64,000 nt of DNA from Certhia americana (GCA_018697195.1 CM031873.1:1302596-1366595); one strand, 5' to 3'. Shown: positions 10,591 to 22,111, counted from the stretch's first letter. Notes: generated by a model not told the origin, from the letters alone. Translations and numbers: made by a program.

Positions 10591-11239
10591 TGCTCAGTAA
10601 ACCTCTTTACAGAGTGGGTTTTACAGAGTGTATCACTGGATTCCCTAAGGCTGTTCCCTGTCCTAGGGATGCTCTGGGTGCCTCAGGCTCCTCCCTGCCC
10701 AGGCTGTCGCTGTCCCCATCCCCATCTGGGGGCTCAGTTGACACTTTTCTCTCTGTCGGAGTGAATTAAACCCGGATTCCTTTCGAAGCCATGCATCAAA
10801 CCCTGCCCTCAGATCCAGCTCCACTCCCCGAGGGCTTTTGTTCCTAAGATCCTGCTCGAGCAGTCTGAATCATAATCTCATCAGAGACAATAAAACGCTG
10901 AAGAGGGCTCTTAAGTGCTCGGTTTAAGCTGCTGTCAGGAAATGTGCCCGTTAACATAACGAATACATTCTCCATTTCCACAGACATCGCTCAGTTTAGT
11001 CCCCAAGTTACCCTTGCTCCGTATTAATTCGGGGTCAGACCAATCAAGCGTTGAGGGAAAACACATTAGTGCCCAAAATCAGAGGGTTACAGAAGGAGGT
11101 GCAGGGTAATGAACAATCCCACTAAGAAAACATCAATTATTCATGCATGTGTGCACTCACACACAAACCACTTTTCTGAATAAAAACACCAAGCCAGAAG
11201 ACATGGGGGATAAAACCATGGCAATAGCAACAAGTTCAG
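10591..11239. other. unique sequence; candidate conserved block 10750-11060
   Basis: No gene or repeat. 10750-11060 keeps several CpGs, a CCAAT-type 'gaccaatcaag' and AT-rich cores such as 'gtattaattc'. It looks like a possible conserved non-coding element, judged by appearance only. Confidence 0.35.
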
Positions 11240-11261
11240 AAAAAAAAAAAAAAAAAAAAAA
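11240..11261 (+). repeat. poly(A) run, 22 bp
   Basis: Uninterrupted A homopolymer. No retroposed gene is recognised upstream of it. Confidence 0.9.
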
Positions 11262-11770
11262 TTCCACTTTTTCCTTGAAAATACTATTTGCATAACAAAT
11301 GTGTGGCTTTCATCTACGTCTCCATTTTCCTGCAGAGGGAAAATTGCCTTTCCACATTATTCCCTATGTCAGAAAGGAGTTGATTTCCCAAGCTGCCAGT
11401 GCAGCCCATGTTCCAGAGCCACAGCACAAGCTTAGCTTCTCCTGATTCCAAGGAGGAATAACTGGTACAGCTTCAGGTGAGCTGCTGAGGGTCTCCAGAA
11501 AATCCCCGGGAGTTCTGATGCCTCAGTCTGAGGTCGGTGGGGTTCACTCAAGGCAAAAGCAGACGAGGGGACCAGGCTGAGGCTGAGCACTGCACCCTCA
11601 GTGCTCTGGCTGGGGTCAGGTGATGGAGCCAGCCTCAAATGAGCCCCTGCCAGCTCTGGGGGGACAGAAGTGGCAGCAAGGGGTAAAGACCTCCTGTGGA
11701 TGGTCCAGGCCCTGCTCCGGGACCCCTCACCCTAACTCTATGGCAGACCCCATCCTTTCAGCCCTGAGGG
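11262..11770. other. unique sequence, no gene seen
   Basis: Mixed unique DNA leading into the CR1-derived minisatellite. Nothing is recognised. Confidence 0.4.
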
Positions 11771-12023
11771 CACATCTGGGGTGATCCTGCCCCTGTGCCC
11801 AGCACTGGAGACACCTCTGGGGTGATCCTGCCCCTCTTCCAGGGTCGGGGCTGTATCCATAGTGGGATGCAGTGGGANNNNNNNNNNCCCCTCTTCCAGG
11901 GTCGGGGCTGTATCCATAGTGGGATGCAGTGGGATCCACCCTCTTCTCTGGGGGCACCTCTGGGGTGATCCTGCCCCTGTGCCAGGGTCGGGGCTGTATC
12001 CATAGAGGGATGCAGTGGCAGCT
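11771..12023 (+). repeat. CR1-derived minisatellite interrupted by a gap
   Basis: Direct repeats of 'tctggggtgatcctgcccct' start at 11775, 11816 and 11959. A companion 'gggtcggggctgtatccat' block follows in the later units. The core resembles the 5' part of the CR1 3' region in plus orientation, and the same words occur in reverse at 48340-48460. After removing the duplicated gap flank (see 11878), one full unit is about 86 bp. Confidence 0.75.
11878..11887. other. assembly gap (10 N) with identical flanks
   Basis: Ten N. The 47 bases before the gap (11831-11877) are identical to the 47 bases after it (11888-11934). This is typical of two contig ends that overlap but were not merged, so the true sequence may lack one copy. 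Confidence 0.95.
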
Positions 12024-12139
12024 GATTTCTGCCATGGATATAAACTGCAGCTGAGGGTTCTCAGATGGGGTGCGGAGGGTGTGATCCACATTATTCAGCA
12101 GAAAGCAGAAACTGGGATTGCTCAGGATTTGTCTAAGGA

Positions 12140-12292
12140 AGATTTCCCCATCCCTGGAAGTGTCCAAGGTCAGGCTGGAAAGGATTTGGAACACCTAGGA
12201 CAGTGGGAGGTGTCCCTGCCATGGCAGAGGTGGCACTGGATGGGCTTTAAGGTCCCTTCCAACCCAAACCATTCTGTGATTTTTCTGATTCA
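12140..12292 (+). mobile_element. CR1 LINE 3' tail fragment
   Basis: Short CR1 end: 'ccccatccctggaagtgtccaaggtcaggctgg', 'cctaggacagtgggaggtgtccctgcc' and the tail 'aaggtcccttccaacccaaaccattctgtg'. It is heavily 5'-truncated. Confidence 0.88.
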
Positions 12293-13195
12293 TTTGTAAT
12301 TATTACTATTATTTTTATTATTGACTAATGGAATTTCAGTAGGAGCTCAGGAAGCTCAGAGCTTTGATCTGCACTTTGCAGCTTCAGGAAAGGGAGTTGC
12401 TCCCCAGAGTGCTGAGAATTCCAGTGCTGATGGCACAGAAAATGTTGATACACCCAATTTAAACACGTGAGAGCCTCAACAACCCCAGAGCCAGGCAGGG
12501 AGGCTGAGTTTATACACTCTGCACAGACTGGGATGGGTTGAAATTGGCCCATTTTCCTCCATTACAACAAAAACCCGCTGAAATTATCAGTTTAGCTGGG
12601 GCTGCTCAGAGAAGTGAGGTGGGCAGGGTGATCCCTCAGTGACCTGTCTCACCCATACCCAACCCAGCTGCTGGGACACCTGGGGACACTGCAGCCTCCA
12701 GAGCCACCTGCCCAGCTTCCCCCACAGCTACAGGGGTGCCAGGACCTGTCCCGCTCTGCGTTCCCCTCCCTCACCCCCTCACAATTAACACCAGGGCTGT
12801 AATTATTGCTATTATCACATTACTGCTGTTATTCTCCTTCCCAGGCAGCATTTTTGTCTCCTCATTATGCTGTTTCTGTTGTGGCCGTTATTCAGATGAC
12901 GAAGCCAGCTGCTCTGCCTTGCTTCAGAGCTCCCTCGTGTTGCTCACTGCCACATCCCCTGTGAAAAGTCAGTCCTCACCCCGGAGCACTTCAAAACCTA
13001 ATTAGAGCAGACAGACCGGCATCATCTTCGCCTACCAGGAGCTTCAGGAGCAATCTCCCCCCCTTCTTCAGGACATTCAAGGTCACTTTGCCACATTTCC
13101 TGAAGATTTGGGAGAACTCCCAACATTCCCAATGCTGTGTTGTTTCCCTCATGCCTCCTGAACCAAACACACAGCCAGGCAGGTTATATTTCCAT
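12293..13195. other. unique sequence, no gene seen
   Basis: No gene seen. An 89-codon plus frame at 12736-13005 encodes a hydrophobic stretch near its middle, but it has no homology I recognise and no supporting signals. Confidence 0.4.
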
Positions 13196-13256
13196 ATATA
13201 TATGCATAACAGGGGATTTAAAATATATATTATATATATTATATATATATATACAT
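13196..13256. repeat. (TA)n-rich microsatellite
   Basis: Alternating TA/AT words with short interruptions, palindromic in character. Confidence 0.85.
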
Positions 13257-13379
13257 ATTTCCAGGTTATACACATCCCCTGTTTATATTTATCCCTGACA
13301 GGTGTCCTTTCACTTAAATGCAATTTTAAAAAGTCCCAGGCTATAAACAAAGGACTGAAGAACAAAGATGTTGAGAATA

Positions 13380-13761
13380 AGAGACATTGAGGAGCTGGAG
13401 TGTGGCCAGGGAAGGGAATGGAGCTGGGGAAGGGTTTGGAGCTCCAGGAGAGGCTGAGGGAGCTGGGAAGGGGCTCAGCTTGGTAAAAAGGAGGCTCAGG
13501 GGGGACTTCGTGGCTCTGCATAACTCCCTGCCAGGAGGGGACAGCCAGGGGGGATTTGGGATCTTTTCCCAAGGAACAGGGACGGGAGGAGAGGGAACAG
13601 CCTCAGGCTGGGTAAGGGGTGGTTTAGATTGGATATTGGGGGAATTTTTCCACAGAAGAGCAACGGAATGGGCTGCCCAGAGAGGTTTGAAGTCACCATC
13701 CCTGGAAGTTCAAAAATCGTGTGGATGTGGCACTTGAGGACACGGATTAGTGGTGACCTCA
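13380..13761 (+). mobile_element. CR1 LINE fragment lacking its 3' tail
   Basis: Plus-strand CR1 from 'acattgaggagctggagtgtggcc' through 'ggggctcagcttgg', 'ggaacagggacgggagg', 'aatgggctgcccagagaggtttg' and 'gatgtggcacttgaggacacgg'. It stops at about 13761, before the CR1 end, where an oppositely oriented CR1 begins. Losing the 3' end is unusual for CR1. Confidence 0.88.
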
Positions 13762-14160
13762 GTGGCTGCTCTGGGAACCCTGTGCCAGGGCCTGCCCACC
13801 CTGCCAGGGAGGAAGTTCATCCTGATATCTCATCTAAACCCACTCTCTGTCACTCTGAACCCATTCCCTATTGTCCTGTCACTTCAATTCCTGATCAGGT
13901 CCCTCTCCCACTTCCCTGCAGCCCCTCCAGACCCTGCAAGGGGCTCTGAGCTCTCCACACAACCTTCTCCTCTCCAGGCTGGACAATCCCAGCTCTCCCA
14001 GCCTGGCTCCACAGGGAAGGGGCTCCAGTGCCTTTAGCAACTTCCAGGTCTCCTCTGCAACTGTTCCAACAGTTCCTTCTCCTTCTTATGTTGGGGACAC
14101 CAGAATTGGGTCCTGTTCCAGGTGGGGTCTCCCCAGAGTCAGAATCTCCTCACTCCTTTG
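13762..14160 (-). mobile_element. CR1 LINE fragment (minus) lacking its 3' tail
   Basis: It starts abruptly at 'tggctgctctgggaaccctgtgccagg' and continues through 'ctctccaggctggacaatcccagctctcccagcc', 'caactgttccaacagttcc' and 'tccttcttatgttggggacacc'. The expected inverted tail on its left is missing. It abuts the plus-strand CR1 directly. Confidence 0.88.
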
Positions 14161-15390
14161 GATATTCCAGCCCACACTCCTCTGGATATTCCAGCACATC
14201 CCTCCAGTGGGAGATCCTGGCACCACCAATCCCATCTTTTCCCTGCTGGAGCCAGCAGCATAGCTGATACTGGTTTTAAAAAGAGCAGAACTAGGCTGAA
14301 TTTTTCAAATTTTTCAAAGGGACCACTTAATTGTCAATCTGACTCCCTCTGGAGCAGGTCCAGCACTTGGAGTGGTTGTTTGCAGCCTCATACAACAGAG
14401 ATGGAATTGTTCCCTGAAATCCACACATATTCTCCAAATCTGCCACTTGCTATTAGAATGCTGCAGAAGCCCTGGAAGAACGACGGCATTTTTATCCAAA
14501 AGGTTAAGCAAAACATAATGAATGGAAAAGATGAGCTGTGACAGAACTGAAACAGGAATTTTCAACTTCTGAAAAACATCCAGATACTTAAGGCCTTTTA
14601 ACTGAACTTGAGATGTTGTGTGAAATCCATTCGGTATGGAAACACTGAAGTGCACTTTTTAAATTCCAAGCGAACCAACCTTTTAAAAACCATTCCACAA
14701 ATATTTTTAAGGAGTCAGCGCACTGCGCCTGCTCCTGCAAAATCCAAACTTGGCAAATCCTTTTGGCCTGCAGCTCGCTGCCTTCCTCTCCTTCTGGGAG
14801 CAGGATGGAATGAGCTGCTCCCAGGGCAGGTGTGGACACACAAGGGATGTTCCTTTAGGAGCTCACAGCTCTCCCTGTGCCATGGGAGGCCCTTTCCCTG
14901 CTCAGCAGTTGCTGGGGTAACAGGGAATGTCCTTCAGCTTCATTTTTTTGGGTGTGACACTTTGCTCATTCTAAGTGTTCCCTGCAATCCCATCACTTTC
15001 CCACATCCAAGGAAAAACCAGTTTGGGGATACTGATCAGAAGGCAGGAGATGATGTCCCTTGTTTGCACGTGGCAGTCACAGGGAGAAGGTTCCTTCCTC
15101 CTCCTGCAGCACCATTATTTCAGCAATCTGAGTTTTAACTGATGAAAATTGAAATGTCTCCTTCTGTGGGAAAGCTCCAATATTTCTCCCGTAGGAAAAG
15201 CACAGATGTGAAATGCAGAGATCCTTCTGAGGGATCTGTATCTTCCTCTGGGGATTGTGGGGATTTTACAAAGCTGCCAGGAAGTGCTGAGGGCCACAGG
15301 GGCAGAATTCACCCAGAATTTGACTTTCCCCATTGCTGATTTTTCCAGAGGAGCAGATTATTCAGTTTTGTCCTTCCTTTAAATGCAGCC
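14161..15390. other. unique sequence, no gene seen
   Basis: It begins with a short local duplication ('ctttggatattccagcc' twice, 14155-14200). The rest is mixed unique DNA. A 176-codon plus frame (14608-15138) has no recognisable domain. Confidence 0.4.
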
Positions 15391-16725
15391 CTGGAAAATG
15401 AGCTCTGGATTCAGTTCCTGCTAATCCCACAAGAGAGGATACCTTGCATGGTGGTTGGCCAAGGCCTGGCTGTGTCCATTACTCCCACAGCCCTGAAGTT
15501 TGGAGTCCATCACACCCACAGCCCAAAGGAGCTGCATTTTGGGATGGGTTGGGCTCCAGGAGAGAACAGACACCTCAGGTGTCACCCAGACCTGGAAAAT
15601 GAGCTGTGGATTCAGTTCCTGTTCATCCCAGTGGAGAGGACACCTCATGTTGTGGTTGGCCAAGGCCTGGCTGTGTCCATCACACCCACATCCTTGAATT
15701 TTGGGGTCCATCACACCCACATCCCACAGGAGCTGAATTTTGGGGTGGGTTTGATTCCAGAACAGGGTAGATACCCCCATGTGTCACCCAGACCTAGAAA
15801 ATGAGCTGTGGGTTCCTCTCCTGCTCATCCCACAGGGGAGGACATCTTGCATGCTCTGTTGGCCAAGGCCTGGCTGTGTCCATCACTCACACAGCCCTGA
15901 ATTTTGGAGTCCATCACACCCACAGACCAAAGGAGATGAATTTTGGGGTGGGTTGGGCTTCAGGACAGGGCAGACAAAGCAGATGTCACCCAGACCTGGA
16001 AAAGGAGCTCTAGATTCATCTCCTGTTCATCCCACAGGGGAGGACACCTTGCCTGGTGGTTGGCCAAGGCCTGGCTGTGGCCATCACACCCACATCCTAC
16101 AGGAACTGAATTTTGGGGTGGGTTGGGCTCCAGAACAGGGCAGACAAACAAGGTGTCACACAGAACTGGAAAATGAGCTCTGGATTCAGTTCCTTGTGAT
16201 CCCACAAGAGAGGACACCTCACATGGTGGCTGGCCAAGGCCTGGCTGTGTCCATCACTCACACAGCCCTGAATTTTGGGGTCCATCACACCCACAGCCCA
16301 AAGGAGCTGCATTTTGAGGTGGGTTGGGCTCCAGGAGGGAACAGACACCTCAGGTGTCACACAGATCTGGAAAATGAGCTGTGGATTCAGTTCCTGCTCA
16401 TCCCACAGGAGAGGACACCTCATGTTGTGGTTGGCCAAGGCCTGGCTGTGTCCATCACACCCACATCCTACAGGAACTGAATTTTGGGGTGGGTTGGGCT
16501 CCAGAACAGGGTAGACACCCCCATGTGTCACACAGACCTGGAAAATGAGCTGTGGGTTCATCTCTTGCTCATCCCACAACCTCATGTGGTGGTTGGCCAA
16601 GGCCTGGCTGTGTCCATCACTCACACAGCCCTGAATTTTGGGGTCCATCACACCCACATCCCACAGGAGCTGAATTTCGGGGTGGGTTGGGCTCCAGGAC
16701 AGGGCAGACACCTCAGGTGTCACCT
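15391..16725. repeat. seven-unit satellite-like array with 775-bp higher-order period
   Basis: Units begin at the word 'ctggaaaatgagct' at 15391, 15592, 15794, 15996, 16166, 16367 and 16538, giving lengths of 201, 202, 202, 170, 201, 171 and about 188 bp. Units 4 and 6 are shorter because they lack one copy of an internal block of about 31 bp containing 'gaattttggggtccatcac'. Unit 7 lacks a short segment near 'ggagaggac'. By shared variants, unit 5 matches unit 1 ('agctctggattcagttcc', 'cacaagagagga'), unit 6 matches unit 2 ('agctgtggattcagttcc', 'catgttgtggttgg') and unit 7 matches unit 3 ('agctgtgggttc'). This is a four-unit higher-order repeat with a 775-bp offset. Both strands stay open over long stretches, but the unit lengths break frame and the translations are not called as genes. 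Confidence 0.95.
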
Positions 16726-18454
16726 GGGGCTCTGGTCCTGCAGGCAGCAGAGGTTCCTTGGGCAGATCCCCAAGGGAACAGAGCTGTGACCCCCCGGCTG
16801 TGCCTTGCCCACCAGTAGAACCAGTTTGTGCCTGCTGGTGCTGGGGCTGCCACACGGCCCCTAGGAGGTTCTCATCCTTCAGGGAGGCTGAATGGCTCCG
16901 TGAGTGCCCCAGATCCAGCAGAGTCATGTGGCTCTGGCTTTATTTGCTGTTATTGCTGCTTTCAAGTGGAAAATTGATATAATAGCAGTCCTTTCTCAGC
17001 ACACAGCAGTCTGCACATTTGTACAATGTTCTTTGAGGACGATCAGCAGCCACTGGCATAGAAAAGTGACAGATGCTGTCTGCAAATAATGAGCTGAAGC
17101 AGTTTCCTTTGGAAGGGAACTTAAGCAAAGTCCCTTTGAGTTTGAAAAGCCAAAGAGGTTCCCATGTGTCCTCAGAAGCTGCTCGGAAAAGGCCTTTTCT
17201 AGTGGCTCATGTGGCATAATTATTTTTTAACTGTTTCTCTCTCACCAACTTCTCTGGAGAGAGGGAATGACCCAGTTCCTGTTTACTGAGTGTTTCCTAC
17301 TGGGGACAGGCATGAAAGGGAAGGAAGTTTATGGCTCGTTCTGTTCCCTCCTCCAGTGTTCCAGATCTGCACAAATCACAGGGATAAGGAGCATTATCAT
17401 GGATAAAGCACATCCCACATCTTTGGGATCCTCACATCCCTTCTGTGCAGCTCACACCAAACTCCTTCCAGTCCCTGAGGGCCCTGAGGAGTCTCACACT
17501 TGTGAGATTGAAGGAAGAGCACTGGGAGGTTTCACCCTGAGCCTTTGATCCTCTTTCCTGCCTCCCTGCTTTTATCTGGCACATCCAGGATGTGCTTCTC
17601 CTGATGGAGCTCTAGCAGGTACTCAAGGTCCTCCCTCCCATCACCTCAGAGTGCTCCAAGAAGCCCAAATTACCGGAAATGAAGGATTTGAAGTGTCCTA
17701 GCTGGACATTTCCAACCCTGCAGGTGAACTGGAGACACAGTTTGCCTTTAATGATGGAAATATTTCTGGTGCAGTAGGGATGTTTCTGCACTTGGTGTTT
17801 TCTGATTATTCCTGAATTCTGAGGATGAAATCAGGCTCTGGGGGCCTTTGGCCTTGATGTCTTGAAGAGATCCAGCATCTTTCCACGAATCTGTAGGGAA
17901 CTGAACCTACAAAAGGCACCAGCTGGAGCTTCTCTCCAGTAAAAATAGCCCTTGACAAACTGTCCCTCTCATTAGAGGCTTCAGAAGGTCTCGAAGAATT
18001 GATTTTCTTCCAGCCTGACCTGTTCTCTTGGGCTTCTTTAGCAGTGGAATTCCAAGCAAACCCAAGGTAGGATGCTGTAATTCCCCACACATTAGCTGGG
18101 ATTAATGGTGGGAGCTGTGTTACACAGCACATTAAATCACAAATGGGTGAAAATAATGAGCCACCATCCCTTAAGGCACCAGGGGGTAGAGCTGAGGCAC
18201 AGCCTCAATCTTAATTCCCTTCCTTATTTTTAAAAGCATCACTTGCTAAACTTTTGGTGGTGTTTCTCCTTGGACTTATTTTTAGCTCTTGCCTTTCTGT
18301 CCCTTCCTGCACATCTGTAGAGGAGAAGCATTTCTGGGCAAACTTAGAATGGTGCAATGTTGTGGGAAACTAATTAATACTGATAATTATGGATGGATTC
18401 TGCAGATGAAGCACATATAACAAAGGAGATTAAAATTAAGGGATTCTACTTAAT
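16726..18454. other. unique sequence, no gene seen
   Basis: Mixed unique DNA between the array and the next CR1. Nothing is recognised. Confidence 0.4.
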
Positions 18455-18782
18455 TCCAGGGCCTGAAGGGAGCTACAAAAAGGATGGAGAGAGACTTTAT
18501 AAGGGATGGAGGGACAGAACAAGAGGGAATGGCTTCAAACTGACAGGGAGTAGGGTTAGATGGGATATTGGGAAGAAATCCTTCCCTAGGAGGGTGGGCA
18601 GGCCCTGGCACAGGGTACCCAGGGAAGCTGTGGCTGCCCCTGGATCCCTGGAAGTGTCCAAGGCCAGGTTGGAACAGCCTGGGAGAGTGGGAGGTGTCCC
18701 TGCCCATGGAAGGCTGGAATGGGATGAGCTGTAAGGTATCTTCCAACCCAACCCATTCTGGAATTCTGTTATGATTCCAGAT
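18455..18782 (+). mobile_element. CR1 LINE fragment with 3' tail
   Basis: It shows 'gggcctgaagggagctac', 'gattggatattggg'-type text, 'gagggtgggcaggccctggcacagggtaccc', 'ccctggatccctggaagtgtccaaggccagg' and a tail with 'ccaacccaacccattctggaattctg'. It is the same subtype as 5560-5965. Confidence 0.9.
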
Positions 18783-20369
18783 TCTCTCACAAGGATTCTC
18801 TGCAGTTTTGCTGCCTTTAAAATCTCCCAGCTCTGGAACAGAGTTTTCATTCAGGGCTGGGGTTTCCTTGGCTGGTTTTACTCTTGGTCGTTCAGGGGTG
18901 ATTTTTTTTTTTTTTTTTGGCTGATGTCTTTATTTGTTGACTTTGACTGGAGGGTTTTTTGAGCTCTGAGATGGTCAATGAACTATTCTCTGTGAGATGG
19001 AGATCCCTGGAACTGAAGGGATAATCATTTAGTGACAGCAAAGGACAATAAGGTTGCAGAGCAGAGAGAGTGAAAAATCCCCGTCCCCAAAGTGGCAGAG
19101 CAGGGACAATCCATCCCTCAACCTCAGCTGGCAGGGAGGGAATTGTTTGACTGGGGAGCAGCCTGAACAGTTCAGGGAAAAAATCAGCAGCTCCAAGGAA
19201 AAGATCCATCCCATCCTGGGTCTGGAACAGTTTGGGTGAAAACAAAACCTCACACAACACAGCTGGGAGGACTAAAGGCTTTGCAAATGATTCTGCAGGT
19301 GCCCAAAGCTGAAAAAAGGGCAAACAAGTGACCCTGTGGTGACAGGGTGAGGATTCATCTGACCTCACACAGGAATCTGGCCTGGAGAAAGGCTCCAGCT
19401 CTGGAAAAGAGCTCCTCAAACATAACCCCATCAGTGCCTCCCTGCAGCCCCTACATGTGTTGTTATCCTCCTTCAAACTTCCACCACGAATGGAAGAGAC
19501 ATCTCCCAGCCAGGGTGACCCCAGAGCAGCATGAGGACTCAGGGGGATCCTGTTTTGGGGAGCTTTGTGTGCCCAGAGAAGTCCAACCTACCTTCTCCAG
19601 CAGCTGCACACACATTTCCCCCAGGACTAATGATCTGAAACCAAGTGAGCACAGGAGGAGGCTGATCCAGAGCCAGGGAGAGGTTTAACCCTTCCTCAGC
19701 CACGGAGAAGGGGGAGGTTCCAGCCAGGCTCTGGAGCCAGCAGGACATGGATAAACCACAAAAACATCTCTAAAAGATCCCTGTGGGGAGGGAACCAGAT
19801 CAAAAGGACAAGGACCCTGGAGGACAGTGCTACATGTGCAGATGGAAGGTCAGGGGAGCAGCTGGGGGAGAATGTGAAGCCCTAAAAAAGCAGCTCTGAG
19901 GACAGGCAGGGGCTTGGCCCCGGCCTCAGACAGGGACAAACAGCTCCTTTGCATTGTCTTGGGTTATTTTTATCTCTACTTTGGTGCCTCTGAAGGAAGG
20001 CTGAACACCCCTGCTGTGAGAGGAGCAAAGAGCTGCTTTTGCCTTCTTTAGTCTGTCCAATCTCCCAGATGAACAAGCAAAAACAGGGTTTTGGGAAAAG
20101 CAGACTGCAGGAGCTCTGTCCCTGTGTTCCCTTTCTCCGTGGGGCTCCTGCACACAGGAGAGGGAGATTGGGTACTGTGGGTGACCACGAGGCCAAGGGT
20201 CCCTGTCCCAGTGGGCACCACAGTGGCCGTGTCCTGCTGTCCTCTCTGGGATTCTGGGTGGCTTCCCAGGGGATGGCGAGCTGGATTTGGGGCCCGTGAT
20301 CTCTGCCTGCAGGGGAAATTGGCTTCTGATCCAGGCAGACAGATGGGGCAGAGGTTTGAAATCATCCCC
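18783..20369. other. unique sequence, no gene seen
   Basis: It contains a T18 run near 18902-18919. The rest is mixed unique DNA with no recognised family. Confidence 0.4.
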
Positions 20370-21310
20370 GAGAGCATCAGAGCTGGAGGGAGGGGAGCTG
20401 GCGGGGCTGGGAGGAGGGAGGCAGAGCCCGAGGAGCCGGGGCTGAGCCGGGGAGCAGCGACAGGAGGCCGGCAGGAGGATGGATTGCCCGGCATCGCCCC
20501 CTCTCCTTCCAGCATGCCTGCATCCCTCCCACGACAGCATCACATCCTCCCTCCTGCAGCTCCCTGCGCCTGCAGAGGCCTCTGCTTCCTCCTCCTCCTC
20601 CTCCTCCTCCTCCTCCTCCTCCTCCTCCTCCTCCTCCTGCCTCATTGCCCAGCCACGAATGAACAGGAATGGAGCCTTACCTTGCCTGCATGTGCTCCTT
20701 GGTGGCCTGGGCCGGGGTCGCTGCGTTGTGGCGGCGTTCCGGCGGCAGGGACACTGCCCAGGCTGGCAGAAGTGCAGCAGGGACACTGCCACAGGCTGGC
20801 AGAGGTGCAGCAGGTTGCAGCCCTGCAGCAGACACTGGCACCGTGTGGAGCAGGGGCAGCAGGCTGGCGGTGCCGCTGCAGGGACACGCACAGAGCTCCC
20901 CGGGAACGAAAGCCACCCGGTGCCAGCTCCCGTGTTCCCTGCTTGTTACCTTGAGCCTGACTGCAGCACAGCCCTGGCTGCCTGCTGCCAGAACAGCTGG
21001 CTGCCAGCGCTGCACGATGTGATCGATATGTTTGGCTTTTCATCCATCGCCTGCATCTGCTGTCGTGCTTTCGGGGTGGCAATGAGATGGGAGGGCAGAT
21101 CTGCACTTTGCTCTCGTGTCATGCACCGTCTGTGGCCTGAATGCAGAGTCCAGGCAGCTCCTGCTGCTCACCTGGCCCTCTGGAGAGCGGGGTTCATGAC
21201 AGCCCCTCCTCGTCTGTCCCGCAAAAAAGAGCCGGGCTTAGAACCTGAAAAATCCGCCCAGCGCAGTCGGGCACTCTCCTCCACAGACAGACAAGGCTCG
21301 GGAGGGAAAG
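20370..21310. promoter_or_regulatory. CpG-rich segment, candidate promoter/CpG island
   Basis: CpG density is locally much higher than in the rest of the window. There are about nine CpG in 20365-20500 and about seven in the 45 bp around 20715-20760 ('gtcgctgcgttgtggcgg'), and CpGs continue at 21015-21310. A (CCT)n tract sits at 20587-20638, and a 33-bp imperfect duplication containing 'ggacactgcc' spans about 20750-20815. CpG retention suggests germline hypomethylation, as at promoters or first exons, but no exon is identified. Several frames are open on both strands, which GC-rich sequence gives by chance. A GC-rich repeat is the alternative. Confidence 0.4.
20587..20638 (+). repeat. (CCT)n microsatellite, about 17 copies
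   Basis: Pure CCT/TCC trinucleotide. It gives poly-Ser in one plus frame and poly-Glu on the opposite strand. Confidence 0.95.
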
Positions 21311-22111
21311 CCAGAGGAAAAACAGAGTTCCCAGTTTGTTTACTACCTCTTGGCACACATCCATGCCCAGCTTTTTATATCCCAGTGCCAGGCTCTGCAG
21401 CCTGGGTGAGCAGGATGAGCTCCGGGGAGACCATCCCAGGACCCTGCCGAGCTGGGGAGCTGCTGTGGGCACAGGAAATTCCTTGTCTGTGAACACAGGA
21501 GTGTGACTGTGCATGTGCTGGGGAGGGATAAGGGATTTCAGCCCAAGCTGCTCCGGAAAAAAGCTCTTGCCTGGGTTTCTGAGCTGCCATGGGAAGCAAA
21601 GCTGACGTCATTTCTGAGCAGGGAAATTTGTGGAGGTTTCTGGATAGTGGAAGGAGAGGAAGGCTAATCCAGAAGTACTGACAAGCAGGATGAGTTTAAG
21701 ATGTAAACCAAGGCTCACAAAAGGAGGTGGCAAAGACCACCATTCCCTGGGTCAAGGAAGAAGACAGTTTAAAAAAAAAAAACAAACTAATTCTGTGACC
21801 CTTTCGTGCCAGACAGTAGGGAAAATGGGACCATATGTTCTTTTCAGCTAGAAGGTAATTCCAAAATAAATAACCATAAAAAGAAAGAAAGAAAAAAATT
21901 AAACACTCATTAACATAAACCTAAAACCAGTTTCAGCAAGGATTGACCCCAGCCCCTCACAAAGCCTCACTGCTTGTGCTGGGTGCAACAAGGGACAATG
22001 TCAACCCCGTTAGGTGACAATCCCAGCATGTGAGGGGTTCCAAGTTCCCCAACCAGACAGGACAAGTGGGAATTCTCTTTCCAGCCCTCACAGGAGTTAT
22101 TCTAGTCAAGG
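21311..22111. other. unique sequence, no gene seen
   Basis: Mixed sequence with short A-rich runs near 21771-21785 and 21880-21900. No gene recognised. Confidence 0.4.

Noticed and set aside
12736..13005. Small possible membrane protein (89 codons)
   Set aside because: One hydrophobic stretch only, no homology recognised, and no promoter or splice context.
15779..16927. Repeated-protein frames of 233 and 276 codons across the 200-bp array
   Set aside because: Unit lengths of 170, 201 and 202 bp shift the frame, and both strands are open. The regularity comes from the DNA repeat.
20479..21492. 337-codon plus frame with a poly-Ser run
   Set aside because: Open because of GC-rich sequence and (CCT)n. 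Overlapping frames on the other strand are equally long, and no domain is seen. The CpG-rich DNA itself is kept as a finding.
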